From NCBI GenBank assembly GCA_964411885.1, contig CAYPMK010000008.1, forward strand, positions 1-46,482: 46,482 nt of DNA, read 5' to 3'. Below the pieces are notes generated by a model, which saw only the letters and a program-made list of their open reading frames with translations, ran no database searches and had not been told where the DNA came from. A program made the position numbers and the translations under genes. Positions 16,518-26,433 of this stretch are shown here, piece by piece (the stretch's first letter is position 1; each line of letters starts with the position of its first letter). The stretch is from JAKLHL01 sp964411885 (lineage in GTDB: Bacteria > Bdellovibrionota > JAFGOL01).

Positions 16518-18074
16518 ATGTTGCAGGCTATTTATATAGGCCTTGGTGCTTTTTTATTTGGCGGAATTATAAGTGCTCTCTATTTTATCTTAAGGGACAA
16601 GGTATTTGTTTCTAATGCAAGAAGGGAAGCACAAAGGTTGTTGGAAGATGCAAAGAACGAAAGCGAAAGGATACAAAAAGAATCAAAGATACAGTTAAAG
16701 GAACAGATGCTCCATTCCAAGATGGAGATAGAACGGGAAATAAAGGACAAAACAAGAGACATTCAGGCTTGGGAGAAAAGACTTTTATCTAAAGAAGAGA
16801 ACCTAGATAAAAAGATATCTCTTATAGATGCTAAAGAAGAAAAAATAAAAAAACAGGAAGATGATCTAACTGCTGCTCAGAAAAAGGTTAATGATGAGGT
16901 AGAACTCTATAATAATAAGGTTAAAGAAGCACAAAAAAAATTAGAGTCTCTTACTGGAGTAACAACAGAAGAAGCTAAAAGAATACAAGTTGAAATGATC
17001 GTTGCAGATGCAAAACATGAGGCTGCAAAAAGGATAAAAATTATAGAGGACGAATATAAAGAAGAAGCAGAAAAGAAAGCAAAGTATGTGATATCAACCG
17101 CAATACAAAGATATGCTGGTGAATATGTGGCAGAAAGGACAATCTCATCTGTAACTCTTCCAAGTGATGAATTGAAGGGCAGGATAATCGGCAGAGAAGG
17201 CAGAAACATTCGTGCTATAGAAGCTGCAACTGGTGTCGATCTTATAATAGATGATACTCCTGAAACAGTAGTTATTTCTGGCTTTGATCCTGTTAAAAGA
17301 GAAGTGGCGAGGCTCTCTATAGAGAGATTGATAGCTGATGGTAGGATACATCCTGGGAGAATAGAAGAGATAGTAGATAAAGTAAGAAAAGAAATAGATA
17401 AAGAAGTAAAAGATCATGGTGAACAAGCTATGTTTGAGGTTGGTGTACAAGGTATACATCCTGAAATATTGAAACTTATAGGTTCTTTGAAATACAGGAC
17501 CAGTTATTCTCAAAATCAGTACATACATTCTTTAGAAGTAGCGTTCTTGTCTGGCACTATTGCTGGAGAACTTGGTTTTGATGTTAAGCTCGCTAAAAGA
17601 GCCGGTTTGTTGCACGACATAGGCAAAGCTATAGATCACTCTGTAGAAGGATCTCATGCTCAAATAGGAGCTGATCTTGCTAAAAAATATGGTGAGAAAC
17701 CAGAGATAATACATTCAATAAGATCACACCATGAAGAAGAAAAACCAGAAACGGTACTTGATTTTATCGTCCAAGCAGCAGACGCTTTAAGTAGTGCAAG
17801 ACCTGGTGCAAGAAGAGAAATGCTTGAATCATACGTTAAGAGAGTAGAAGACCTAGAAAAGATATCTACATCATTTGCGGGTGTAGACAAAGCTTTTGCT
17901 ATACAAGCAGGCAGAGAAGTGAGAGTAATGGTGAAGAGCGAAGAGATATCTGATGAATCTGCTGTTGTTCTATCACGCGATATAGCTAAAAAGATAGAAG
18001 AGGATCTTTCATATCCCGGCCAAATAAAAGTTACTGTTATAAGAGAGACAAGAGCCGTAGGTGTGGCAAAATAA
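16518..18074 (+). CDS. rny: Ribonuclease Y
   Basis: RNase Y is a membrane-anchored endoribonuclease that starts mRNA decay. The 518-aa protein has one N-terminal transmembrane segment (about 3-25), a long charged coiled coil (about 30-190), a KH RNA-binding domain (ELKGRIIGREGRNIRAIE, about 215-275), and an HD domain with HSLEVAF, LLHDIGKA and SHHEEEKPE. Length and order match the family. A strong AGGAGG precedes the start. ymdB overlaps its stop by one base. Confidence 0.96.
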   Translation: MLQAIYIGLGAFLFGGIISALYFILRDKVFVSNARREAQRLLEDAKNESERIQKESKIQLKEQMLHSKMEIEREIKDKTRDIQAWEKRLLSKEENLDKKISLIDAKEEKIKKQEDDLTAAQKKVNDEVELYNNKVKEAQKKLESLTGVTTEEAKRIQVEMIVADAKHEAAKRIKIIEDEYKEEAEKKAKYVISTAIQRYAGEYVAERTISSVTLPSDELKGRIIGREGRNIRAIEAATGVDLIIDDTPETVVISGFDPVKREVARLSIERLIADGRIHPGRIEEIVDKVRKEIDKEVKDHGEQAMFEVGVQGIHPEILKLIGSLKYRTSYSQNQYIHSLEVAFLSGTIAGELGFDVKLAKRAGLLHDIGKAIDHSVEGSHAQIGADLAKKYGEKPEIIHSIRSHHEEEKPETVLDFIVQAADALSSARPGARREMLESYVKRVEDLEKISTSFAGVDKAFAIQAGREVRVMVKSEEISDESAVVLSRDIAKKIEEDLSYPGQIKVTVIRETRAVGVAK

Positions 18075-18874
18075 TGAAGATAGTGTTTTTGGGTGATATA
18101 GTCGCCAAAGCTGGAAGAAGAGCTCTACATAAGTATCTTCCTCAGATAAAATCAAAATTCAGTCCAGATTTTATTATAGCTAATGGAGAGAATGCCTCTG
18201 GTGGAATGGGGTTAACGCCAGATGTGGCAGAAGAACTTTTCATAATGGGTATAGACGTGTTGACTTCTGGTAATCATATATGGAAGTACAAGGAACTCTA
18301 TAATTATCTTGATTCAAGACCTGAAAAGATAATACGTCCTTTGAATTATCCTAACAGCGACCTGTTTTCTACTCCCGGTCTTGGATATACAGTTGTTAAA
18401 AGAGGGGATAATGAATTTGTGATCATAAATATAATGGGTCGTACTTTTGTCCAAACCATAGATTGTCCTTTTAAGGCTGTTGATGGAGTGTTGTTAAAGT
18501 ATCCACTAACAAAGAACAGGATGATATTTGTTGATTTTCATGCAGAAACTACGAGTGAGAAAGAAGCAATGGGATGGTACCTTGATGGAAAGGTTACTGC
18601 TGTTTTTGGGACACATACTCATGTCCAAACAGCTGACGAAAGAATACTTCACAAAGGTACAGCATATATAACGGACGCCGGCATGTGTGGTCCTATGGAT
18701 ACTGTAATAGGCGTTGATAGGGATATAATTATACAAAGATTCTTAACACAACTACCGATAGCATTTAAGTTTAGTGACGAGAGTAATCTTGGTGTTAATG
18801 GTGTTTGTGTAGAGGCGGATCCTTCTACAGGTAAAGCTATTAAAATAGAAAGAATATTATATAGAGAACATTAA
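18074..18874 (+). CDS. ymdB: YmdB-family metallophosphoesterase
   Basis: This 266-aa protein belongs to the TIGR00282/YmdB family of dinuclear metal phosphodiesterases, known in Bacillus to act on 2',3'-cyclic AMP and to affect development. It has the motifs FLGDIVAKAGR, ANGENASGG, TSGNHIW, VDFHAE and FGTHTHVQTAD. It is coupled to rny (TAATG) as in many genomes. Its stop overlaps that of the convergent serS gene by four bases. Confidence 0.93.
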   Translation: MKIVFLGDIVAKAGRRALHKYLPQIKSKFSPDFIIANGENASGGMGLTPDVAEELFIMGIDVLTSGNHIWKYKELYNYLDSRPEKIIRPLNYPNSDLFSTPGLGYTVVKRGDNEFVIINIMGRTFVQTIDCPFKAVDGVLLKYPLTKNRMIFVDFHAETTSEKEAMGWYLDGKVTAVFGTHTHVQTADERILHKGTAYITDAGMCGPMDTVIGVDRDIIIQRFLTQLPIAFKFSDESNLGVNGVCVEADPSTGKAIKIERILYREH

Positions 18875-20148
18875 GCTCTATTTATTTTATCTATGCCCAT
18901 ATATGGACGAAGTAGATCAGGTATAAGAACTTCTCCCTCTTTTGTTTGATATTGCTCTAATATTGCTATTACTGTTCTGCCTAACGCAAGGCCACTTCCA
19001 TTTATTGTATGTGCGAATGTTGGTTTTCCTGTGGTCTTATCTCTATATCTAATTTTTGCTCTTCTCGCTTGAAAATCGAGGAACAAACTGCATGATGAAA
19101 TCTCTCTATAATCATTAGCCGAAGGTAGCCATACTTCTAAATCATAGCATTTTGCTGCTGCAAAACCGATATCTCCTGAACAAAGCTGTACTACCCTATA
19201 GTGTAATCCTAATAATTGTAATATCTTTTCTGCATCTTTAGTTAGTTCTTCATGTTCTTGTATAGAAGTCTGCTGATCTGTTATTTTTACTAGCTCTACT
19301 TTATTGAATTGATGTTGTCTGATCATGCCTCTAGTGTCTTTGCCATAACTACCAGCTTCACTTCTAAAACAGGAAGAGAAGGCAGCAAATTTAATAGGAA
19401 GTTTGTCTTGCTCTATTATTTCATCAGCATAAAAATTTGTAACTGGTACTTCTGCTGTTGGTATTAAGTAATATGGGAAATTCTCTAATTTAAAAAGATC
19501 TTCCTTGAATTTAGGCAGTTGACTTGTGCCAATTAAGGATTGTTCATTCACGATTAGTGGTGTTAATAGTTCTTTGTAACCACTCTCTTTTGTATGTGTA
19601 TCTAACATGAAATTTATTAATGCCCTTTCAAGCTTTGCTCCAAGACCACACATAAAAACGAATCTTGCACCAGTTACTTTTCCGGCTCTTTTAAAATCTA
19701 TGATACCTAGGTCTTCGCCTATATCGACATGATCTTTAGGGTTAAAATCAAACTTTGGTTTATTGCCCCAAGTTCTTATTACTTTATTATCAGAAGACTC
19801 CTTTCCTTTGGGTACATCTGGCAGTAAATAATTTGGTATGGATAGTATTAATGAATCAAGTTCTTTTTGAGCTTTTTCTAATTTGGAATCTAGTTCAGTA
19901 AGTTGATTGTCTATCTTTTTTATATCTTGTTCTGTTAAAGAAGTGTCTTGAGAAGCCTTTTTTGCCTTAGCAAAATCTTGGCTTTTCTGTTTTTTCTCAT
20001 TCCTTAGCTTCTCTACATTGGTTATTAGTTCTCTTCTTCCTTTATCTAGATCTATTATTTTGTCTACAATTGTTGTGTCAGTGCCTCTTGCGGACAATGA
20101 ATCTTTATATTCATTTGGGTTCTCTGATAATTTTTTAAGATCAATCAT
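18871..20148 (-). CDS. serS: Seryl-tRNA synthetase
   Basis: This is a class II aminoacyl-tRNA synthetase of 425 aa. The N-terminal tRNA-binding coiled coil spans about 30-105. The catalytic core has TAEVPVTNF, motif 2 (FRSEAGSYGKDTRGM) and motif 3 (NGSGLALGRTVIAILE). AAAGGATG precedes the ATG. It is the last gene of the minus-strand run that contains the complex I-like genes, 16 bases after the TPR gene. Confidence 0.97.
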   Translation of the reverse strand: MIDLKKLSENPNEYKDSLSARGTDTTIVDKIIDLDKGRRELITNVEKLRNEKKQKSQDFAKAKKASQDTSLTEQDIKKIDNQLTELDSKLEKAQKELDSLILSIPNYLLPDVPKGKESSDNKVIRTWGNKPKFDFNPKDHVDIGEDLGIIDFKRAGKVTGARFVFMCGLGAKLERALINFMLDTHTKESGYKELLTPLIVNEQSLIGTSQLPKFKEDLFKLENFPYYLIPTAEVPVTNFYADEIIEQDKLPIKFAAFSSCFRSEAGSYGKDTRGMIRQHQFNKVELVKITDQQTSIQEHEELTKDAEKILQLLGLHYRVVQLCSGDIGFAAAKCYDLEVWLPSANDYREISSCSLFLDFQARRAKIRYRDKTTGKPTFAHTINGSGLALGRTVIAILEQYQTKEGEVLIPDLLRPYMGIDKINRA

Positions 20149-20164
20149 TTTTTAATCATCCTTT

Positions 20165-23074
20165 TTAATTACTTATCTTTGATATTATGTCTTTAACTTC
20201 ACCTGCATTTGCATCGTCAGGAGCTCTCTTAATGAATTCTTCGCATGAATTCTTTGCCTCTGCAAACATTTTCATTTGATAGAATATTATGCATTCTACA
20301 TGGTAGATGTCGTTTATAGAAGGGTCTATATGTCTTGCTTGTTTTACCATAGTCTCTGCCGCAGTAAAATCTTTAGCAGCATAATACGCTTTTGCAAGAC
20401 CGAGTAGACCATATGGATCTTTTTTATTTTCTTTCAACATTTTACTATATAGTTCTACTGCTTTTTGGGCCTTATTAAGTTTTATATAAGTATCTCCAAG
20501 AAGAAGATAAGAATTTCTGATGAAAGGATTATATTCTATCTCTCGTGTTAGTGCTTGTTCTGTATTCTCATATTGTTCATTCTTATAATACATTTTAGCC
20601 AAGGTATAGTGTGCCATAGGATATCTTGGACACAGTTCTATTAGTTTTAAAAGTTCCTGCTCACAATTAGCTTGTTGTCCAAGGCTGCAAAGTATTTTTG
20701 ATTTTTGGTCATAGGCCTCAAGGTAGTAAGGAGCAATTATGGCAATTGTATCATAATAAGATACTGCATCTTTGTTTCTTCCTAATTTTTGGCTTAACTC
20801 TGCATAATATTTTAGTGCGAGTATTGAGTATTTATTCTTTTTTAGTGCCTCTTTTAATTGTAACTCTGCTCTATCATAATCCATAGCATCCATGTAGGCC
20901 ATAGCTAATGCTACAGATATTTCTGCTACATCAGGGAACATTTTTTTAAGGTTTTCTACGTATCTTTCTGCTTTTGATATGTGGTCTGTTCTTGCCAGTA
21001 TCCTTGCAAGATAGATGTATGATTCGAACATATCTGGCTGAGAGTTTAGTACTTTTTCGAATAACAACCTTGCTTCATCGTATTTTTCATATTTTAAATT
21101 CAATTTTGCTAACATGAATAAAGAATCAACGTGAGAGAAATTCTGGCTTACTGCTTTATGATAATATTCTACAGCTTCTTTTTCCATTCCACTCTTAGCA
21201 TGTAAATAACCTATGGCGAAAAGAGCGTCTGGATTTTCAGGATCTATTTCTTGTGCTTTCTTTAGATTGCTAGTGGCTTCTTGGAATAAATATAGATCTG
21301 TTTGTATTATAGATAATTTTACCAATGCAGGTAACGATAGTTTATCTATCTTTAGACTCTCGCTGTATGCATCAATAGCTTTTGTATATTCATAGCTTAA
21401 TCTATATGATTCCCCTAATTTATACCACGCTATCATGTTCTGTGGTTCAAGACTTGTTGCCATCCTGTATTGCAATGAACTGTCTCTATATTTTTGGAGA
21501 TGTAATAGTTCGTCTCCTCTCATTAAAAAGGTACTTGATTCTATGTATGTGTTTGGCATTTGTAGTGCAGTCTTTTTATATTTTGAGACATCTCCACCTA
21601 ATTGTTCAAATGCTATCATTGCTTTTACGTTAGAAGACGAGAAGTCTAGTGCTTTTTCGTAGAATAAATTAGCTGATTCTATATCGGAGTTCTGTACAGC
21701 TATGTTGCCCAATAAATATAATATAGTAGATGCATCTTCATGATTTATGTTTGATATGTTTTCCTTTAAATACGTGAACATCTTAGTGGCGACAGCATCT
21801 TTATTCATTTCAAAGAGTTTTATTTGTGATTCAGAATGATCAGGGTTTAATCGTAATGCTGTTCTAAGATCTGTGGAGGCCATTTCATATTCTTTATTAT
21901 TCATTCTTATTAGTGCTTGTATGTAATATGACCTTGGATATTCAGATGCTTGATTCTTGTTTATTGAGGAAGTTATTTGAAATGCAGAATTATAATCTCC
22001 ACTACCAATTAGAGATTCTGCTGCTGCTGTAAGGGTTTTGTTGTCTATTTTTGTTGGATCTTTTATTAATGACATTAATTCATTGAAAATAGATACAGAG
22101 CTCTTGTAATCTTTTTGAGAGTTAAAATAAGCCATTTTGGCCAATGATATGGTTTCAATATTTTGATCTGACTTTTCCGCTCTATTTATTATAGCTCTTA
22201 AAGCATTTACGTATTCAGTGTCTTTTTTGGAAATATTGTATAGTCGAGCATAGCAATATGCTATGTATGATAATATGCTTGCCGAATTTACGTCGTATTC
22301 TGCAGCTTCATGTAACAGGCCTAAGGCCTTTTTATAGCTTAAAAGGTTGTCTTTGCTTAATAGTTTTATCGCTTCTTGTTTTAGCTTTAAAGCTTCCTGT
22401 GGTGAATATTTGATTGTTTCTGCAACCGGTAATTTTATCTCTATATAATTTTTCTCTAGTTTTACGCCATTTATATCTATGGAATCTACATCGTTGCTAT
22501 TGCCCAAGCCTAAAACTAGTAAAATTAATAATAATACTAAAGATGCGCCGATGATCAGTTTCGTTTTTTTTGATAATGTTTTATGTTCTTGTGGTTCATC
22601 AAGAGAAACAATGACAGCCTGTGGTATTATCGGTGATTTTTTTTCTGGATCTAGTATTGCATGCTCTTTCTTTTTTATTAGTGATTCTGCAACTACTCTT
22701 ATGTCTTCGCTATTATATATTTCTGTTTTATCTGTTTTATCTTTTTTCTTGTTGTTCGTTTTCTTAGAGAGGTCTTCTTGTACGGTAGTTTTATCTAATT
22801 TATCTTTTTTGTTTTTAATATTGGTCTTTGTAGGTGAATCCACAAAAGTTTCTTTATCACTAACCTTTACTTCTTTCTCTATTTCAAAGGCACCCATGAA
22901 TACATCATAGAAATGTTCAATTTTAGCTATGTTTATCCACTCACCATCTGGGTATTCCCTTACTTCTTCTTCTCCGTTTATTATGTTGTCGTATATCATG
23001 TCATCTATCTCTAATTCAGAGAAAGGACCTCTTATCAAGTTATCTTTAAATTTTATTAGATATTTTTTTTCCAT
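20165..23074 (-). CDS. GYF-like domain / single-TM / TPR-repeat protein, 969 aa
   Basis: The N-terminus (about 1-55, with RGPFSELEIDDMI and a DGEWINI end) matches the bacterial GYF_2-type domain. A charged Lys/Asp-rich linker follows. One transmembrane helix lies at about 172-190 (IIGASLVLLLILLVLGLG). The remaining 750 or so residues are tandem tetratricopeptide repeats with the usual A-x-x-Y/F and P spacing. The likely topology is a cytoplasmic GYF head with a large periplasmic TPR scaffold. It starts 10 bases after the NuoN-like stop and precedes serS, so it is in the same transcript. Function is unknown; assembly or envelope scaffolding is a guess. Confidence 0.75.
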   Translation of the reverse strand: MEKKYLIKFKDNLIRGPFSELEIDDMIYDNIINGEEEVREYPDGEWINIAKIEHFYDVFMGAFEIEKEVKVSDKETFVDSPTKTNIKNKKDKLDKTTVQEDLSKKTNNKKKDKTDKTEIYNSEDIRVVAESLIKKKEHAILDPEKKSPIIPQAVIVSLDEPQEHKTLSKKTKLIIGASLVLLLILLVLGLGNSNDVDSIDINGVKLEKNYIEIKLPVAETIKYSPQEALKLKQEAIKLLSKDNLLSYKKALGLLHEAAEYDVNSASILSYIAYCYARLYNISKKDTEYVNALRAIINRAEKSDQNIETISLAKMAYFNSQKDYKSSVSIFNELMSLIKDPTKIDNKTLTAAAESLIGSGDYNSAFQITSSINKNQASEYPRSYYIQALIRMNNKEYEMASTDLRTALRLNPDHSESQIKLFEMNKDAVATKMFTYLKENISNINHEDASTILYLLGNIAVQNSDIESANLFYEKALDFSSSNVKAMIAFEQLGGDVSKYKKTALQMPNTYIESSTFLMRGDELLHLQKYRDSSLQYRMATSLEPQNMIAWYKLGESYRLSYEYTKAIDAYSESLKIDKLSLPALVKLSIIQTDLYLFQEATSNLKKAQEIDPENPDALFAIGYLHAKSGMEKEAVEYYHKAVSQNFSHVDSLFMLAKLNLKYEKYDEARLLFEKVLNSQPDMFESYIYLARILARTDHISKAERYVENLKKMFPDVAEISVALAMAYMDAMDYDRAELQLKEALKKNKYSILALKYYAELSQKLGRNKDAVSYYDTIAIIAPYYLEAYDQKSKILCSLGQQANCEQELLKLIELCPRYPMAHYTLAKMYYKNEQYENTEQALTREIEYNPFIRNSYLLLGDTYIKLNKAQKAVELYSKMLKENKKDPYGLLGLAKAYYAAKDFTAAETMVKQARHIDPSINDIYHVECIIFYQMKMFAEAKNSCEEFIKRAPDDANAGEVKDIISKISN

Positions 23075-23084
23075 CAGTTTTCAC

Positions 23085-24209
23085 CTATTTTAGGTACTGC
23101 ATGCTTATTTTTAACATACCTTGAATATAATTAAAGAAGATAACTACAAAAGAGACAGCAATAATTGATAATACTTTAATATATATTGGCCTTTTATTTA
23201 AAATCATATTCTCTTTTTTGTCGTTACTTAGTTCTTTAGCACCATAAAACCAGAATATGATTGTAGATATGCCCAAAATGGTTAATAAATGCCAATTTTC
23301 TAAAAGGACTAACAGCCTTGCTAATGATAGCTTAATTATAAATGGTGCAAATATTGGCATCATAGCAAAATGACTTATATTCAGTTCATCTAGATACTCA
23401 GAGTAAGTAAAGGGTATAAGTAATAACATCATTACGGCTAAAGAAATAGCTTCTGGTGTTCCAATGCTTAATATTATGAATATATCTCCGATGTAAAATA
23501 ATGCATACTTAGAGGACCTAGTTATTATCTCTTTTTTTGCATACATTATTAATATTGAAGCCGTTAATAAAAGGGAAGAACCTGTTATAGCAAATGATAA
23601 TTTTGCCAAGGCCACTTCTTTAGAGAATATTGTTGTTATACTTGGATATATAAGGATAGGTATTAGCAAAAACACAAAAAGGGCCTCAATGTCTCTGCTT
23701 TTTGTTCTAATTAAGATCCAAAGTCCAATTATAATTAATGCTAATAAAGATGTGGTGGGTGATATTTTGTAGATGATCATGGAGATTATTGTGGAAATTA
23801 TAAACACCACATTATTATATTCACTAATGTGCTCCCTTGTAATGCTGAATGATAGTAAAGATATTAGTATCATGGACATTGAACAGAAAACGATCAATGG
23901 ATTACTAAAAGAGAACAGAATCAATGACGAAATTAATATTCCGAGTATAGAAGCGTTTTCCAATATGGCATGTTTTTTCCCATATATAGCAAGAAACAAT
24001 AAAGAAGATATGCTTATGTATATCTTAAAGAATGTTGATAATGTAACTTCTTCTTGTAGATAAGAATTGGCTGCTATGGCTGATGTAGAAATTGCGATAC
24101 CAGAAAAGCAAATTATCTTAGCTATCTTTTTGTTAGGTTTTAATGTCAGTAAGGATATTAATGATGCAAATAATGTTAGTTCTGGCATTAGGTTCATTAT
24201 ATTTATCAT
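23085..24209 (-). CDS. NuoN-like membrane subunit of a reduced complex I-like module
   Basis: This is a 374-aa polytopic membrane protein with about 11 hydrophobic helices. The N-terminus NLMPELTLFASLISLL matches the start of NuoN (typically xLLPExxL). Family NuoN proteins are about 470-490 aa, so it is clearly short, and I do not see the conserved lysines of the proton channel in their usual contexts. It overlaps the NuoM-like gene by four bases. Position after M fits canonical nuo order. Assignment is by N-terminus, hydrophobicity and gene order. Confidence 0.6.
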   Translation of the reverse strand: MINIMNLMPELTLFASLISLLTLKPNKKIAKIICFSGIAISTSAIAANSYLQEEVTLSTFFKIYISISSLLFLAIYGKKHAILENASILGILISSLILFSFSNPLIVFCSMSMILISLLSFSITREHISEYNNVVFIISTIISMIIYKISPTTSLLALIIIGLWILIRTKSRDIEALFVFLLIPILIYPSITTIFSKEVALAKLSFAITGSSLLLTASILIMYAKKEIITRSSKYALFYIGDIFIILSIGTPEAISLAVMMLLLIPFTYSEYLDELNISHFAMMPIFAPFIIKLSLARLLVLLENWHLLTILGISTIIFWFYGAKELSNDKKENMILNKRPIYIKVLSIIAVSFVVIFFNYIQGMLKISMQYLK

Positions 24210-25417
24210 TTAGTTGTTTTCCCTCTGTGATCCCTTTTTTTATTTTTAGTCTTAATTAGTACAAAAGTTGTAGCTGTGAAGAAGAGTATTGGTTGAACAT
24301 ATAGTATTGTTTGAGTCCATTGTTGATTGAGGTTCCATAGTTCTACCATGTTTATAAAGTATTTTGTGACATAGAACAGGAACATGAAGAACAAGGCCAT
24401 GATCGAAGATATGAAAAACCAAAAGTTCAGTTTTTTTATGTCTATCGTCTTTGAGACGATATAAAGCCCTATATAAGCAATAGATATATTTAATAGAGAT
24501 TTGGCTATCAATAGATCCGTTATGGATCTATGTTCTATTATGAAGATGTAAGACATTATCATTAGGGTAAAAATAGAGGTTTGTGTCTCTATTATATGGT
24601 TTACATCGGACTTCATTAATAGCTCAAATATTTTAAAGATTGACATTATAGTTAGTAATATAAAAATATAGGGTCCAAATAATTCGATCTGTACTTTAAA
24701 TGTCGTAAGAACCTGCAAGGAAAAGGTAACGCTTAATATTTGTAGAATTAGTGTGCTATTTAATGAAGTAAGTTTAGAACAATTTTGATTTATCATTAGT
24801 ATGGATCTATCAAAAGGTAGTGACATTGATCTTATTATTGTCCCTGTTGTAAGAATCAAAAAAATGATATTGTCATTTATAGAGGATTGTATGGCTACAA
24901 GGCCGCTTATTAACACCAACTCTGCAATGAACCATATTCTAGAAAAGTATACCGAAAGAGATTTTTGTTTTTCTTTTATCATTAGTATGAATATGGGTAT
25001 CCAACAAACCTCCCATAAGAGTATTTTTGAAGGAAGATTTCTGGAGAGTATGAATGCCGCGCTTATAGAGGTTAGTATTGCTATTATAGGATAATTTATA
25101 GATTCTTTTTTTGTATCTATTTTTGGAACAAGACAGGAAATAAAAACACACATTAGACACAAAGATAATAAAAGAGAATCTTCTTTATTAATAAATAGGT
25201 CTATGTTTATTCCTAGATATGGTATCCAATTTATTAATGTGTTAGAGGTGTAATATGATGGATCTACATAATATCGATATGCCAGATATATGGAGACCAA
25301 CATACTCAATCCAATTGCAATGATAGATATTAGACCTTTATTCTTTTTATTTAGATCTATTAAAGATCCAACTATTGGTAAACAAACAATTATAGGTAGC
25401 AAATAATCTCTTATCAT
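24206..25417 (-). CDS. NuoM-like antiporter-type subunit
   Basis: This is a 403-aa polytopic protein, shorter than the usual 490-510 aa of NuoM. The N-terminus (LLPIIVCLPIVGSLI), the segment YLGINIDLFINKEDSLLL, which matches the NuoM YxLGxDGxSL block, and LLWEVCWIPIFIL, containing E136 at the place of E. coli NuoM E144, support the call. The downstream segment that should read KxPxHxWLPxAH is eroded to RSMSLPFDRS. One key acid is kept while the lysine and histidine motif is lost, so proton pumping may be altered. It overlaps its neighbours on both sides by four bases. Confidence 0.65.
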   Translation of the reverse strand: MIRDYLLPIIVCLPIVGSLIDLNKKNKGLISIIAIGLSMLVSIYLAYRYYVDPSYYTSNTLINWIPYLGINIDLFINKEDSLLLSLCLMCVFISCLVPKIDTKKESINYPIIAILTSISAAFILSRNLPSKILLWEVCWIPIFILMIKEKQKSLSVYFSRIWFIAELVLISGLVAIQSSINDNIIFLILTTGTIIRSMSLPFDRSILMINQNCSKLTSLNSTLILQILSVTFSLQVLTTFKVQIELFGPYIFILLTIMSIFKIFELLMKSDVNHIIETQTSIFTLMIMSYIFIIEHRSITDLLIAKSLLNISIAYIGLYIVSKTIDIKKLNFWFFISSIMALFFMFLFYVTKYFINMVELWNLNQQWTQTILYVQPILFFTATTFVLIKTKNKKRDHRGKTTK

Positions 25418-25644
25418 TTTTTTATCTTCCTATCATATTCCTTGTAGCTGTATGAAATGAATAACAATATAAAAAGTATGTTACTGGCTATTATCAATAA
25501 TTCGTATCTGTTTTCATATACTAGACTCGCTAGCATTACTAATGATATGAAAAAACCTATTATCGAAGCTTTTACGTTCTTTTTAGTTGAAGAGACAAGG
25601 AGAACTAACAGGGATATTATTATTGTTAATATTTTAATCGTCAT
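25414..25644 (-). CDS. NuoK-like small membrane protein
   Basis: This is a 76-aa protein with three predicted membrane segments, where NuoK normally has about 100 aa and three. Primary sequence is too diverged to call by motif. Size, hydrophobicity, the acidic residues near the end of the second segment (VYENRYE), and its place between the J-like and M-like genes support the assignment. It overlaps both neighbours, which argues that it is translated. Confidence 0.5.
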   Translation of the reverse strand: MTIKILTIIISLLVLLVSSTKKNVKASIIGFFISLVMLASLVYENRYELLIIASNILFILLFISYSYKEYDRKIKK

Positions 25645-26056
25645 TTTTTACGCCCCTGTTTTTTGCTGTAGATGTTTTTATGCCAACAAAAAAGATTAAG
25701 ACGGATATAGAGGATATTATTACTGCCAAAAGCGTGTGCTCATTTGTTGTTTGACATTTTGTTGTGTTATCTAAATCTAATATAAAAATTATTAATGACA
25801 ATGCTGTGATTGGGATAAATTTTTTGATATTATTATAAACCAGATGATTTTCACTTTTGTTCTCAGATGTTAAACTTATATAAGAGATTACTATAGTTAG
25901 GATCAAGGCTATTTTTATGTCTGTATAATAATATAAAGGCAGTGTGCTTATTAATATAAAAATAAAAGATAAAAGACAAAAGGTTCTTTCACTTGCTTTT
26001 GTGTTAGCCCAATAAAGAGAGATTAATAAAGTAAGTGATAATGATATATAGATCAT
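25634..26056 (-). CDS. NuoJ-like membrane protein
   Basis: This is a 140-aa protein with five predicted transmembrane helices, the number in NuoJ (usually 160-200 aa). There are no clear family motifs. The assignment rests on topology and on its place after the NuoI-like ferredoxin and before the NuoK-like gene. It overlaps the I-like gene by four bases and the K-like gene by eleven. Confidence 0.5.
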   Translation of the reverse strand: MIYISLSLTLLISLYWANTKASERTFCLLSFIFILISTLPLYYYTDIKIALILTIVISYISLTSENKSENHLVYNNIKKFIPITALSLIIFILDLDNTTKCQTTNEHTLLAVIISSISVLIFFVGIKTSTAKNRGVKNDD

Positions 26057-26430
26057 TCTTTCCCTCTCTTTATGTTGCTTATGTTGATTATATTAAATGT
26101 ATAAGTGAACACATCTTGTTTCTTTGATGCGCCTTCGAATTCTTTAGAAAAGACAATGGCGTGTTCAGGACATTTATTGACGCAGTATCCACAAAACAGG
26201 CATGTTATATAATTTATTTTTATTGCCAAGTTGTGTTGGTCTATCTTGATCGATCTTGAAGGGCAAGTTTCTGAACACAATCCACAAAGTGTACATTTGT
26301 ATGTATCTACTGAAACGAATCCTCTTGCCCTTTTTGTTAACAGTGGTTTTACCACTTCGTCTGGATACATCTCTGTTACATCTTGTCTTTTGATTATCAA
26401 AGAGAATATTTCTTTTAACATTGATAACAT
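26053..26430 (-). CDS. nuoI: NuoI-like protein with two [4Fe-4S] clusters
   Basis: This is a 125-aa protein with two complete ferredoxin motifs: CTLCGLCSETCP (C46, C49, C52, C56) and CLFCGYCVNKCP (C77, C80, C83, C87). This is the arrangement of NuoI/EchF, which carries electrons toward the terminal cluster of NuoB. NuoI is usually 150-180 aa. Both cluster sites are intact, so the electron-transfer path seems functional. It is followed within four bases by the J-like gene. Confidence 0.8.
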   Translation of the reverse strand: MLSMLKEIFSLIIKRQDVTEMYPDEVVKPLLTKRARGFVSVDTYKCTLCGLCSETCPSRSIKIDQHNLAIKINYITCLFCGYCVNKCPEHAIVFSKEFEGASKKQDVFTYTFNIINISNIKRGKE

Positions 26431-26433
26431 TGT

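Noticed and set aside
22479..22910. 143-aa plus-strand frame opposite the TPR gene
   Set aside because: It is a Ser/Phe-rich mirror of the Lys/Asp-rich linker of the minus-strand GYF/TPR protein, with no ribosome site.
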